Assembly (NCBI GenBank): GCA_014729775.1
Contig: WJJJ01000018.1
Span: 1-32,544, forward strand
DNA length: 32,544 nt
Direction of reading: 5' to 3'
Source: Candidatus Omnitrophota bacterium
GTDB taxonomy: Bacteria > Omnitrophota > Gorgyraeia > Duberdicusellales > 4484-171
In this document: positions 18,738 to 27,972 of the stretch, in pieces
How positions within the stretch are numbered: the stretch's first letter is position 1
How the letters are laid out: each line of letters begins with the position of its first letter
The notes under the pieces: generated by a model
What the model was told of the DNA's origin: nothing
Seen by the model: only the letters and a program-made list of their open reading frames with translations
Database searches by the model: none
Position numbers and translations under genes: made by a program

Positions 18738-20573
18738 ATGAATCAGAGTTCGCGTAAAGAGCCGGTCGGGTACCGGACCATATATGTCATCCAGAAACTG
18801 CTCATGCGTGTTCCGCTTAAAGGATGTCTGTGGCTGGGGCGGACCGCGGGTACGGTGCTGTATCTGTTGCCGAAGAAAAGGCGTACCGCCTTCAGGAACG
18901 TGAAAACGGCGTTTCCCGAAATGCCTCCCCGTCAGGCTCAGGGAATCGTGAAACGATATTATCGGGATTTCGGAGTTTCGATCGTTTCCTTGTTGATCGC
19001 ACCGAGGGTGCTGGATCAGGTCGATCTCAAAGGCATAGAGCACACACTTGCTGAGGGCGGTATTCTTACTTCGGTACACGCGGGGAATTGGGAGATTTTT
19101 GGGTATGTCTTGGCCCGCGTCCGGCCCTACGCGGTACTGGCCAAACGGCAGAAAAAAACGGTATTGGACCGGTTTCTGCATACGCTGCGTACACGCGGCG
19201 GGATCCGTGTCTGCTATACACTGAAAGAAGTGGTTGCTTGTCTCAAAGAGAATTATTTGGTCGCGGTGGTAATGGACCATGGAGCGGAAAAAGACGCCGC
19301 TTATATAGATTTTTTTTCTCATCCCGTGCCTACGCCCGGCGGCGCGGTGTATCTGGCCAGGAAATTCAATAAGCAGATATTTCCTTCGTTCGGATATTAC
19401 GAGGACGGGTTCCGGATCAAAGGAAACATCGCTTCCCCGGTGAATCCGGCGGGCATTCCGGACCGGGAACTGCTCACTTCTTTGAACCGATTTTTTGAAC
19501 AACAAATACGCCTTCATCCCCATGCGTATTTATGGTATTACAAGCGTTTCAAGAGGAAAAAGGATTTGCAGGTCGTAGTGCTGGACGACGGCAAAAAAGG
19601 ACATTATAATCAGAGCAAGGCTTTTGTCTCTTTTCTGCGGGAAGAACCGGTAGAGATCAAGGTGCAGACAGTAAACGTGCGGTACCGTCAATCGGGTATG
19701 CGGCAGCTGGCAGACGGGTGTGCAATGCTCTTCGGTGCGTGGGGCGGGGAATGGTGTCTGCGCTGGTGTCTCGCTTCCCGGACATGGCACCGTCTCCAAC
19801 ACATATATGCCGATGTAGTGGTAAGCGCGGGCAATTACGCCGCGCCGGTGAACCGGTTGTTTGCTTCTTTTATCGGGGCCCGCGCGGTCACTATTCTCAA
19901 ACCGAATGTGCCCGTGAGAAAATATGATTTAGCCGTCATTCCGGAGCACGACCGGGTTTTCGACCCGGCAGTGGTGACCATTAAGGGGGCGCTCACTTAT
20001 CCTTGTGATACAGAGGAGCCGGCGCGTCAGTGCCGGGCGCATTTTGCGCTGGGACCGGAGAAGAAAATTGCGTTATGTGTCGGCGGGCCGCTGCGTTCGT
20101 CCCGCCAGTTCATGGAACGGCTGAGCCACTTCCTGGCGCAGTTGAAACAGTACGCGCCGGCGCATCAATTGCGCCTGTTGGTCACCACTTCCCGCCGGAC
20201 GCCTCCGGAAGCCGAGGAAGAAATCATCAGGCAGTTGAAAGACTTTCGGTGTACCGAAGCGTTGGTGCTCGCCCGCAGGAAAAATTTCCCGTTCGTGTTC
20301 CCGGGGTTTGTGGCATTGGCCGAGCAGGCGTTCATCAGCGGTGAGAGTATTTCGATGGTTTCGGAAGCGGCCGCGTGGGGAACTCCCTGCGCGGCGGTGA
20401 TGCTGGAATCGTTCGAAGGAAAACACCGGCTATTTCTGGAGTCGATCCGGGATGAAGTGCGGGTGCTGGAGCCTCCCTTCCATATTTCCGCACCGTCAAC
20501 ATCCCGGTGCCGTCTTTATGAGCATAACCGGAATCAGCTAAAAAAGGCGCTGAAGGAGTGCGCACGGACATGA
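18738..20573 (+). CDS. Fusion: LpxL/HtrB-type lipid A acyltransferase (N-terminal) plus ELM1-like (DUF1022-type) domain (C-terminal)
   Basis: N-terminal HAGNWE (HX4E acyltransferase motif) and VVMDHGAEKDAAYIDFF; C-terminal LQVVVLDDGKKGHYNQSKAF, SAGNYAAPVNRL and FISGESISMVSEAAAWGTPCAA typical of ELM1-like proteins; uninterrupted 611 aa. Confidence 0.82.
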   Translation: MNQSSRKEPVGYRTIYVIQKLLMRVPLKGCLWLGRTAGTVLYLLPKKRRTAFRNVKTAFPEMPPRQAQGIVKRYYRDFGVSIVSLLIAPRVLDQVDLKGIEHTLAEGGILTSVHAGNWEIFGYVLARVRPYAVLAKRQKKTVLDRFLHTLRTRGGIRVCYTLKEVVACLKENYLVAVVMDHGAEKDAAYIDFFSHPVPTPGGAVYLARKFNKQIFPSFGYYEDGFRIKGNIASPVNPAGIPDRELLTSLNRFFEQQIRLHPHAYLWYYKRFKRKKDLQVVVLDDGKKGHYNQSKAFVSFLREEPVEIKVQTVNVRYRQSGMRQLADGCAMLFGAWGGEWCLRWCLASRTWHRLQHIYADVVVSAGNYAAPVNRLFASFIGARAVTILKPNVPVRKYDLAVIPEHDRVFDPAVVTIKGALTYPCDTEEPARQCRAHFALGPEKKIALCVGGPLRSSRQFMERLSHFLAQLKQYAPAHQLRLLVTTSRRTPPEAEEEIIRQLKDFRCTEALVLARRKNFPFVFPGFVALAEQAFISGESISMVSEAAAWGTPCAAVMLESFEGKHRLFLESIRDEVRVLEPPFHISAPSTSRCRLYEHNRNQLKKALKECART

Positions 20574-22636
20574 AAGTAGTACAGATGGTGCCGCGGATGG
20601 AAGTCGGCGGAGTGGAAAAGGGGGTTGTGGATCTGGTAAAGTATTTCCGGGACGGCCGAATTGAACATCAGGTCATCAGCGGAGGCGGACAGTTAGTACC
20701 CCGCCTGCAGGAATACGGAGCGCGCCACCGCTATTCAGCGGTATACCGAAAATCTCCGTTTTCACTGGCGCTGATTCCGAAAGTACGCAGAATTCTGGTA
20801 CAGGAACGCGCAGCGATACTGCATGCCAGGTCCCGGGTGCCGGCCTGGATCGGGTTTTTCGCCACGCGCAATACCGATACCCATTTTCTTACCACCGCTC
20901 ACGGAATGTATAAAAGCCGGAGATGGAGCGAGGTCATGAGCTGGGGGAAATACGTGATCTGTCCGTCCCGGACAGTAGCCAGGCACATCAAACAGTGGTA
21001 TCAGATACCGGATGAAAAGATTATCGTGATACCCCGCTGGGTTGATCTTTCGCTGTTTTCCTGCCGTCCCTATTCGGAACGCCGCTCGAGCAATCTGATC
21101 GTGAGTGTCGGGCGGATCTCTCCGTCGAAGGGGTACGAATATCTTATCGAAGCATTTAAACGGCTGGTTCGCGAAAATTCGTACCTCACCCTGCATATCG
21201 TTGGGACGCCTGACGCGTCGAAAATGAATTATTTTCATCATCTGAAACACCTGGTCACAAGACATTCTCTGCATTACAACGTGAAATTTATCGGTTACCG
21301 GGAGGATATCCCGGGAATACTTCACGATGCCCGTATGCTCGTGGCTCCGTCGGTACAGGATGAATCCTTTGGCCGGGTTATTATTGAAGCAATGGCTGCT
21401 GGGGTTCCGGTGGTGGCTTCCCGGGTGGGGGGATATCAGGAACTTATCCGTGACGGCCGGGACGGGATATTAGTGAATCCCCGGGACAGTGAGTCTCTCG
21501 CGGGAGGCATGCGGGAAGTCCTGCAGGAATCGATGCATGCCGCATACATGACGGAACAGGCAAGAGGAAAAGTCGAGCGGGAGTACACGCTGGAGACATG
21601 TTTGGAAAAAACCGCCGGCGTGTACGAGAAGACGGTATCGGAAAAACGCATTCTTGTGATGAAAATATCGGCCCTGGGAGACTTGATCCTGGTTTTTCCG
21701 GCTTTGCGGGCGTTACGGGAACGATTCCCCCGGGCTCGGATCACCCTGCTGACGCACAGAAAATTCACTCCACTGCTGTTCGAATGTCCCTATGTGGACG
21801 AAGTGGTCAGCGTCGAAGATCGATATCGTCGTCTCGGATATATCGTGAAATTAAGCGGGATGCTCAGGAGGAAATCATATGATTACGTGATTGATCTGCA
21901 GAATAACCGCGCTTCGCATCTGATCGCGTTTCTCACGTTTCCCCGGTATTCCTTCGGGTATCGACGACGTTTGGGATTTTTGTTGAGCCGGCCGGCGGAA
22001 ATTACGCGCAGTGATGACCCAATGACTTCGCAGGAAAGAATATTACGTTATTTAGGGGTCACGCTCAAATCAAAAGAGCTTCTTTTTTGGGAGACAGGCG
22101 AAAAGCCTTCTCTTCATTTACCCCAAGGGAATTTTATCGGGGTCAATGTGGGGGCGTCCAGGAAATGGGAAACAAAAAACTGGCCTGTGGATTCTATCGT
22201 GAAGCTTATCCGGCTGATCTACAAGTACCTTCCCTCATATAAAGTCGCGTTGCTCGGCGACCGTGATTCCTGCGCCCGCGCGCGGCAGATCGATGCGGCG
22301 GTGTTCCCTCAGCCGTTTGATCTGTGCGGAAAGACGCAGCTGGGGGATCTTCCCTCGCTATTGAGACAACTGGATGCCTGCGTGACGCCCGACACCGCGA
22401 CGCTGCATTTGGCTCGTGCCTGCGGAGTTCCGGTAGTGGCACTGTTCGGTCCAACGGACCCCCGGCGACATACCGTCGCGTCATCGGAATTGCGCGTGCT
22501 GGAGGGGCAGACCGAATGCCGGCATTGCTATCGTCCGCGCTGCGGAGCCGAGGATCCTGGTCAATGCATGCACAGCATCGAGCCGAAAGCCGTGTTCCAG
22601 GAACTGAAATCACTGCTTTCGGCGGCAGGGAAGTGA
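20570..22636 (+). CDS. Fusion glycosyltransferase: GT4 domain (N-terminal) plus GT9/heptosyltransferase-like domain (C-terminal)
   Basis: N-terminal VGRISPSKGYEYLIEAF and SFGRVIIEAMAAGVPVVASRVGGYQELI (GT4); C-terminal RILVMKISALGDLILVFPALRALRERFP and TPDTATLHLARACGVPVVALFGPTDPRRH (GT9); continuous ORF. Confidence 0.88.
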   Translation: MKVVQMVPRMEVGGVEKGVVDLVKYFRDGRIEHQVISGGGQLVPRLQEYGARHRYSAVYRKSPFSLALIPKVRRILVQERAAILHARSRVPAWIGFFATRNTDTHFLTTAHGMYKSRRWSEVMSWGKYVICPSRTVARHIKQWYQIPDEKIIVIPRWVDLSLFSCRPYSERRSSNLIVSVGRISPSKGYEYLIEAFKRLVRENSYLTLHIVGTPDASKMNYFHHLKHLVTRHSLHYNVKFIGYREDIPGILHDARMLVAPSVQDESFGRVIIEAMAAGVPVVASRVGGYQELIRDGRDGILVNPRDSESLAGGMREVLQESMHAAYMTEQARGKVEREYTLETCLEKTAGVYEKTVSEKRILVMKISALGDLILVFPALRALRERFPRARITLLTHRKFTPLLFECPYVDEVVSVEDRYRRLGYIVKLSGMLRRKSYDYVIDLQNNRASHLIAFLTFPRYSFGYRRRLGFLLSRPAEITRSDDPMTSQERILRYLGVTLKSKELLFWETGEKPSLHLPQGNFIGVNVGASRKWETKNWPVDSIVKLIRLIYKYLPSYKVALLGDRDSCARARQIDAAVFPQPFDLCGKTQLGDLPSLLRQLDACVTPDTATLHLARACGVPVVALFGPTDPRRHTVASSELRVLEGQTECRHCYRPRCGAEDPGQCMHSIEPKAVFQELKSLLSAAGK

Positions 22637-22638
22637 AC

Positions 22639-23721
22639 ATGACCGTGCTGATACTGACTACTCATTTGAATCGGGGAGGTATTTCCCGTTACTGTGTGAA
22701 TTTGGCCAGAGGACTGCATGCTGCGGGCCACCGGGTGGTGGTCGCCTCAGGAGGCGGAGAATGGGCGGAATCACTCGCTCAACTCGGCATCGCGCATTGT
22801 CATATACCGATCCAAACCAAGCTGATTGTCAGCGGAAAAGTTTGGCTGGCCTATTTCCGTTTGGTATCCGGAATGAAGAACCGGCAAATCGATATGATTC
22901 ACGCCAATACCCGGGTCACGCAGTTTCTGTCACGGCTGCTTGCCCGCAGATGGAGGGTTCCTTCGGTCAGTACGTTTCACGGTTTCTACCGGCCGTCTTT
23001 CATCCGGCGGGTTCTCCCTTGCGCCGGAGACAGGACGATAGCCGTCAGTCAGGCGGTGCGGCGGCATCTTGTGGCGGATCTTCATATCCCTCCCGCGCGA
23101 ATCCGGGTCGTGCCCAACGGGATCGATCTGGAATCTTTTGCCGGAACAAAAGGGAAGAAAGAGCAGTTCGGCTATCCGACTCATGTCTTTCTGTTCGGCA
23201 TTTTAGGCCGGATATCCGAGGAAAAAGGCCATTTTCTGGCGGTGAAAGCCTTTGCGCGTCTTTCCCGCGGGAATTTTTATCTGGTATGCAGCGGAAGGGG
23301 GAAAAAAGAAGCAGAATTAGATCATCTCATCCGTTCGCTGGGGGTCAGCGACCGGGTCCGGCGGGGCGAGTGGAACGCGGAACGATTTCTTGATATAATC
23401 GATGTGCTTCTCGTGCCCTCTCGAAAAGAAGGGTTCGGCTATGTGGTGCTGGAGGCCTTTGCCAAGGGAGTACCGGTAATCGCTTCAAGGACCGGCGGGC
23501 TGGAGGAATTAATCCGGGACCGCGAAAACGGTGTGCTGGTACCGCCGCGCGACCCAGCCGCGCTCGCCGCGGCGATGGGAGAACTTGCGGCTGACGCCCA
23601 TCTTCGCCGTACCTTTGCGGAGCGGGGGCGCCGCGAAGCCAGAGAATTCAGTGTGAACGTGATGACGCGCAAGACGGAACAGGTCTATTATGAACTCATG
23701 AGAAAGGACGGAGAATCGTGA
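22639..23721 (+). CDS. Glycosyltransferase family 4
   Basis: TTHLNRGGISRYCVNLARGL, GILGRISEEKGHFLAVKAF, EGFGYVVLEAFAKGVPVIASRTGGLEELI; the upstream part of the 22324 ORF is antisense-like extension. Confidence 0.9.
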   Translation: MTVLILTTHLNRGGISRYCVNLARGLHAAGHRVVVASGGGEWAESLAQLGIAHCHIPIQTKLIVSGKVWLAYFRLVSGMKNRQIDMIHANTRVTQFLSRLLARRWRVPSVSTFHGFYRPSFIRRVLPCAGDRTIAVSQAVRRHLVADLHIPPARIRVVPNGIDLESFAGTKGKKEQFGYPTHVFLFGILGRISEEKGHFLAVKAFARLSRGNFYLVCSGRGKKEAELDHLIRSLGVSDRVRRGEWNAERFLDIIDVLLVPSRKEGFGYVVLEAFAKGVPVIASRTGGLEELIRDRENGVLVPPRDPAALAAAMGELAADAHLRRTFAERGRREAREFSVNVMTRKTEQVYYELMRKDGES

Positions 23722-24482
23722 GAAAAGTCGTTTTTTTCCTCATGGCCGCCGTTGTCGTGGCCGCGGCGTTCTTTGTATGGCTGTATCCTCAATATGAAGT
23801 TCCCATTCTGATGTACCATTCGTTCAATGAGGCCTTGGTGGGCAAATATGCGGCGGTTTCTCCCAAAGTGTTTGCCCGTCAGATGGAATTTCTGCATGAT
23901 CGCGGATATCACGTGATTTCGTTAGAAGAATACTGCTGGATGCGTATTTCGGATAAACGGATCCCCAGAAATTCGGTGGTACTTACGATCGATGACGGAT
24001 ATGAAGATACCGTGCGCGCGTTTGAGATCCTTGACCGTTACGATTTCCCTGTAACGGCGTTTGTAATTACGGAAAAGATCGGAACGGCCGGCTATTTAAC
24101 ACGGGAAGATATCCAAAGGTACTTATCAAACCGTACCGGCACGTTAGGATCCCATACCATGACCGAAGCCTATCTCCCCGAAATTTCCGAACCGGCCCTG
24201 GAAAAAGAAGTGATTACTTCCAAAAAAGTTCTGGAGAAACGATTTGAGGTGCCGGTAAATACTTTCTCGTACACCCGGGGAGGGTATGATCGGCGGGTAT
24301 TGGCGAAGGTGGAGGAGGCCGGCTATCTCTGCGCGTGCACTACGAATCGCGGATATACCAAGGATCAGCCGCGGTATGAATTGAGAAGGATCAAGGTGAC
24401 CGACCGCGACACCGGAATCCGTTTTTGGGGGAAGCTCACCGGGTATTATAATGTTTTTCGGGAGTTGAAGGAACCCCATTAA
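23718..24482 (+). CDS. Membrane-anchored polysaccharide deacetylase
   Basis: N-terminal TM; PILMYHSF, VVLTIDDGYEDTVRAFEILDRYDFPVTAFV (NodB homology), LGSHTMTE. Confidence 0.9.
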   Translation: MRKVVFFLMAAVVVAAAFFVWLYPQYEVPILMYHSFNEALVGKYAAVSPKVFARQMEFLHDRGYHVISLEEYCWMRISDKRIPRNSVVLTIDDGYEDTVRAFEILDRYDFPVTAFVITEKIGTAGYLTREDIQRYLSNRTGTLGSHTMTEAYLPEISEPALEKEVITSKKVLEKRFEVPVNTFSYTRGGYDRRVLAKVEEAGYLCACTTNRGYTKDQPRYELRRIKVTDRDTGIRFWGKLTGYYNVFRELKEPH

Positions 24483-24501
24483 AACCGCAGGATTATCGTT
24501 G

Positions 24502-25545
24502 ATGGAAAAAGAATCCCGTAATATTCTTGTGGTGTCGGTGAATTGGCTGGGAGACGCGGTGATGCTTACTCCGGGATTAAAGGCCGTGAAGGAAAGGTTT
24601 CCGGCATCCCGTCTTTCGGTGATGTGCGTTACCCGGCTCGAGGAATTCTTTTCCGGAAATCCTTATGTGGACGAAGTCCTGGTTTTCGACGAAAAGACTC
24701 ATCACGCCGGCATCAAAGCGAAAATAGAGTATTCGCGCAATTTGCGGGCACGTAACTTCGACATTGTTTTTTGTGTGCAGCGATCCTTGACCCGTCTATT
24801 GTTGTGCGCGCTCGCGGGTATCCCCGAGCGGGTTGGGTACTCCCGGCGAAAAACCGCGCTGCTGCTTACGCACCGCGTTTCTGATCCGGGTGACCGAATA
24901 CATCGGCAGGACCGCTACTGTCTGTTGTTCGAACATTACGGTATTCCCGTGAGAGAAAAAATGAATTTCGTGTCAGTTCCGGAGTTCGCCCGGTCCGAAT
25001 CCAACGCGCTGCTTTCCGGAGTGCTGGGACGGGCTGATCACCTGGTGGGAGTGCAGCCTTCCGCGAACTGGGACGCGAAACGCTGGCCGCCTCAGCGGTT
25101 CGCCGCGGTGTGCGACAAGCTTATCCGGGAAAAAAACTGCGCGGTGGTCTGTATCGGCACCGAAGGGGACCGGTCCGTCGTTGAGCAGATGAGCGCGTTG
25201 ATGGAAGAGCCTCTCTATAACCTTCTGGGAAAAACCACTCTGCTTTCGCTGTGCGCGGTTCTGGAGCATTGCGATCTTTTTCTCTCCAATGACTCGGGTC
25301 CGGCGCATGTGTCGGCCGGTCTGGGAATTCCGACGGTGGTGCTGTTCGGACCCACCGACGCCCGGGTGACCGGTCCGCGAGGTTCGCGCGTAAAGGTACT
25401 GCAAAAACCGGTTTCCTGCACGATTCCCTGTTACCGCGCTGAATGCGCGCGCAATATGTGTATGGAGAAGATAGAGGTAGATGAGGTGTACCGCTGCGCC
25501 GTCGCTCAGCTCGGCGGCATCCAGGAATACTCTCGTACAGAATGA
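24502..25545 (+). CDS. waaF: Lipopolysaccharide heptosyltransferase II-like (GT9)
   Basis: ILVVSVNWLGDAVMLTPGLKAVKERFP, NDSGPAHVSAGLGIPTVVLFGPTDARVTGP. Confidence 0.87.
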   Translation: MEKESRNILVVSVNWLGDAVMLTPGLKAVKERFPASRLSVMCVTRLEEFFSGNPYVDEVLVFDEKTHHAGIKAKIEYSRNLRARNFDIVFCVQRSLTRLLLCALAGIPERVGYSRRKTALLLTHRVSDPGDRIHRQDRYCLLFEHYGIPVREKMNFVSVPEFARSESNALLSGVLGRADHLVGVQPSANWDAKRWPPQRFAAVCDKLIREKNCAVVCIGTEGDRSVVEQMSALMEEPLYNLLGKTTLLSLCAVLEHCDLFLSNDSGPAHVSAGLGIPTVVLFGPTDARVTGPRGSRVKVLQKPVSCTIPCYRAECARNMCMEKIEVDEVYRCAVAQLGGIQEYSRTE

Positions 25546-26522
25546 GACGAAAGAAGCATATCCGGTCCATTCTGGTAAATTTCCCCACTAATTTAGGGGA
25601 TGTAATTTTGACATTTCCGGCCGTGGACGCCCTGCGAGCTTCTTATTTTCAGAGCAGAATCACCGCGATTTCTTCGCCTCAGAGCAAAACATTGTTGCTG
25701 GCCAACCGCAGAATTACGGAAGTCGCGGTATTTAAGAAGCAGTGGAGGTTGAAACAAAAAAAGAAATTCGCCTGCGAATTGCGCGGCAGATATGATCTGG
25801 TGGTAGATTTTAAAAATTCCCTGCTTCCCTTCGTAACCGGCGGAAGACACCATACGCCCTTTATCCGTAAATTTCCTTCCGACATGCACCAGAAAGACCG
25901 CTACCTCAGTCTGATAAGGAGATTCTGCGACGGCGGCGATGCCGATCAAAACAGCATTGAGCTGTCGCCGGTCCAACAGCAGCAATGGGAGAATTTTTCG
26001 CTTCCGCGAGCGATATTCGTTTCTTGCGCGTCCCGGTCTCCGTTCAAAAGATATCCCTACCGGGAATGTGCACAGGCGGTGAAAAAAATCGCAGAACGTT
26101 ACCCTGTTGCGGTAGTCGGGGAGGAACGCGACAGAGACTATTACGGTGATATTCTTTCCCGGCCCAATGTATATGATCTGGTCGGAAAGACGTCTCTTCC
26201 GGAAGTGTTCTTTTTGATGAAGCGATATTGCGATCTTCTTGTTTCGGTAGACTCCGCTATTCTGCACATTGCCAGCTATCTGAACTTGCCCGTGGTCGCG
26301 CTGTTCGGCCCGACCGATCCCCGCCGCTACGGTCCGTTTTCCCGCCGGCACAGGGTGCTGCGGCGGGATATGGCCTGCGCTGCCTGCCGGCGGCTGACCT
26401 GTGAAAAACAAAATGATTCCTGTATGCATATCGATCCGCAGTCCGTGGTCGACGCGGCTGAAGAGATAAGGAAAGGGCACGATGCACAGGCAACTGAAGA
26501 GAATACTTTTGATCCGAACTGA
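25542..26522 (+). CDS. Heptosyltransferase-like glycosyltransferase (GT9)
   Basis: ILVNFPTNLGDVILTFPAVDALR, SVDSAILHIASYLNLPVVALFGPTDPRRYGP. Confidence 0.85.
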   Translation: MRRKKHIRSILVNFPTNLGDVILTFPAVDALRASYFQSRITAISSPQSKTLLLANRRITEVAVFKKQWRLKQKKKFACELRGRYDLVVDFKNSLLPFVTGGRHHTPFIRKFPSDMHQKDRYLSLIRRFCDGGDADQNSIELSPVQQQQWENFSLPRAIFVSCASRSPFKRYPYRECAQAVKKIAERYPVAVVGEERDRDYYGDILSRPNVYDLVGKTSLPEVFFLMKRYCDLLVSVDSAILHIASYLNLPVVALFGPTDPRRYGPFSRRHRVLRRDMACAACRRLTCEKQNDSCMHIDPQSVVDAAEEIRKGHDAQATEENTFDPN

Positions 26523-27528
26523 CCGGATCGGAGATCTGGTGCTTTCAACGCCGGCGATCGAAAATCTCCGGCGTGCGTATCCCCGGGCCTACATCGCGTG
26601 CATCTGCAGGCAGTATACGAAGGAAGTACTTGAAAATAATCCGTTTTTAAACGAAGTGATCGTATACGAGAAGGAAGGCCGGCATCATTCCTGGTGGCAA
26701 ACGATACGGTTTGCCCGAAACGTAGCACGGAAAGATTTCGACGCGGCATTCATCCTGCACGCGTCGCGGCGGGCGCATCTCATCGCGTTGCTTGCCGGTA
26801 TCCCGGTACGGATCGGCTGGGACCGCAAGACCGCGTGGGCACTGACCCGCCGGGTGCCGCACCGCAAATGGGAAGGAGCTAAACACGAATCAGAGTATAC
26901 GCTCGATCTGCTTCGCGCCTCCGGTATCCCGGTAAAAGAAACACGGCTTTATTTTTCCGTTTCCGAAGAGGCGAAAAGAAAAGCGAAGCGCATGCTGGAG
27001 ACGAAAGGTCTGTCTCCCAATCAGGAATATTTCGCAGTGCATCTTTCCGCATCATGTCCCGCGAAGCAGTGGCCTTTTCGTAATTTTTTCTGCGTGATGG
27101 AAAAAGTTCACGCGCACAGCGGGCTTGCGGCAGTCGTGATCGGAAGCGGGTCAGATTCTCGAGGGAAAAGCATGTTTGCACCACACCCCTGGATCATTGA
27201 TCTGCGCGGAGAGACCACTTTGAAGGAAACCGGCGCGGTGTTGTCACGGGCGCGAATTCTGATTACCAATGATTCCGGGCCGGCGCACATCGCGGCGGCG
27301 CTGGGAGTTCCGGTGGTATCGTTATTCGGCTACCATGATCCGGCCTTGTCTCCGGTCCGCTGGCGGCCGTTAGGGGAGGGATCGAAGGTGCTGCATAAGG
27401 ATGTCGGATGTGAAGTGTGTGCCGGCGACCGTTGCCTTCGGGATTACGCCTGTATTCGGGCTATTACGCCGGAGGAGGTGTTTGACAGCGCACACGCGGT
27501 GCTGGCCCAGCCTTCCGGAAGTGAGTGA
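26482..27528 (+). CDS. Heptosyltransferase-like glycosyltransferase (GT9)
   Basis: ILLIRTDRIGDLVLSTPAIENLRRAYP, TNDSGPAHIAAALGVPVVSLFG; overlaps preceding ORF by 41 nt. Confidence 0.87.
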   Translation: MHRQLKRILLIRTDRIGDLVLSTPAIENLRRAYPRAYIACICRQYTKEVLENNPFLNEVIVYEKEGRHHSWWQTIRFARNVARKDFDAAFILHASRRAHLIALLAGIPVRIGWDRKTAWALTRRVPHRKWEGAKHESEYTLDLLRASGIPVKETRLYFSVSEEAKRKAKRMLETKGLSPNQEYFAVHLSASCPAKQWPFRNFFCVMEKVHAHSGLAAVVIGSGSDSRGKSMFAPHPWIIDLRGETTLKETGAVLSRARILITNDSGPAHIAAALGVPVVSLFGYHDPALSPVRWRPLGEGSKVLHKDVGCEVCAGDRCLRDYACIRAITPEEVFDSAHAVLAQPSGSE

Positions 27529-27545
27529 GGCAAAGAAAAACGGCC

Positions 27546-27573
27546 TTTACACAGGTGTGTATGCCGGTATAAT
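27546..27573 (+). promoter_or_regulatory. Candidate sigma70-type promoter of the tRNA cluster
   Basis: TTTACA (27546-27551), 16 nt spacer, TATAAT (27568-27573). Confidence 0.6.
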
Positions 27574-27621
27574 GAATAATTCCGTATCCGGATACGTACC
27601 CGCACGGGTCACAGGACTGTG

Positions 27622-27686
27622 CGGGAGGTAGCGTAGTTTGGCTTAGCGGGCCCGCCTGAGGCGGCAGATCGGGAGTCTGCGCAGGG
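27622..27686 (+). pseudogene. Decayed/chimeric tRNA-Pro-like element
   Basis: 27 nt (27622-27648) identical to the 5' part of the intact tRNA-Pro, but the anticodon arm is CCGCC-TGA-GGCGG (27652-27664) and the T-arm/acceptor do not pair. Confidence 0.65.
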
Positions 27687-27735
27687 AATGCGCGAGAATA
27701 GATAACCGGCATGAGTGGGGTTGGAGAATATTTTT

Positions 27736-27811
27736 CGGGAGGTAGCGTAGTTTGGCTTAGCGCGTCTGCTTTGGGAGCAGAAGACCGGGAGTTCGAATCT
27801 CCCCCTCCCGA
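27736..27811 (+). tRNA. tRNA-Pro (anticodon TGG)
   Basis: CGGGAGG/CCTCCCG acceptor, TCTGC-TTTGGGA-GCAGA anticodon arm, GGGAG-TTCGAAT-CTCCC T-arm; CCA not encoded. Confidence 0.93.
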
Positions 27812-27848
27812 TGTTCCTGAACGAAGCGAATAACTTGAGCGTAGTGAC

Positions 27849-27925
27849 GCGCCCGTAGCTCAATCGGATAGAGCATCGGCCTTCTAAGCCGAGGGTTGCA
27901 GGTTCGATCCCTGCCGGGCGCGCCA
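27849..27925 (+). tRNA. tRNA-Arg (anticodon TCT)
   Basis: GCGCCCG/CGGGCGC acceptor, TCGGC-CTTCTAA-GCCGA anticodon arm, GCAGG-TTCGATC-CCTGC T-arm, encoded CCA. Confidence 0.95.
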
Positions 27926-27972
27926 ATTCTCGCGGAAAAAATATACTGGCCTTTCGCGAGGCAAGGAGTGGT

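Noticed and set aside
18444-19523. 359-aa minus-strand ORF
   Set aside because: Antisense to lpxK/LpxL-ELM1 with no recognisable family
22324-22632. N-terminal extension of the GT4 ORF starting at 22324
   Set aside because: Overlaps the GT9 domain of the preceding fusion in another frame; the GT4 homology starts at MTVLILTTHLNRGG (22639)
27609-27926. Minus-strand ORF (105 aa, MARPAGIEPATLGLEG...)
   Set aside because: Antisense translation of tRNA-Arg and tRNA-Pro; a well-known spurious ORF type
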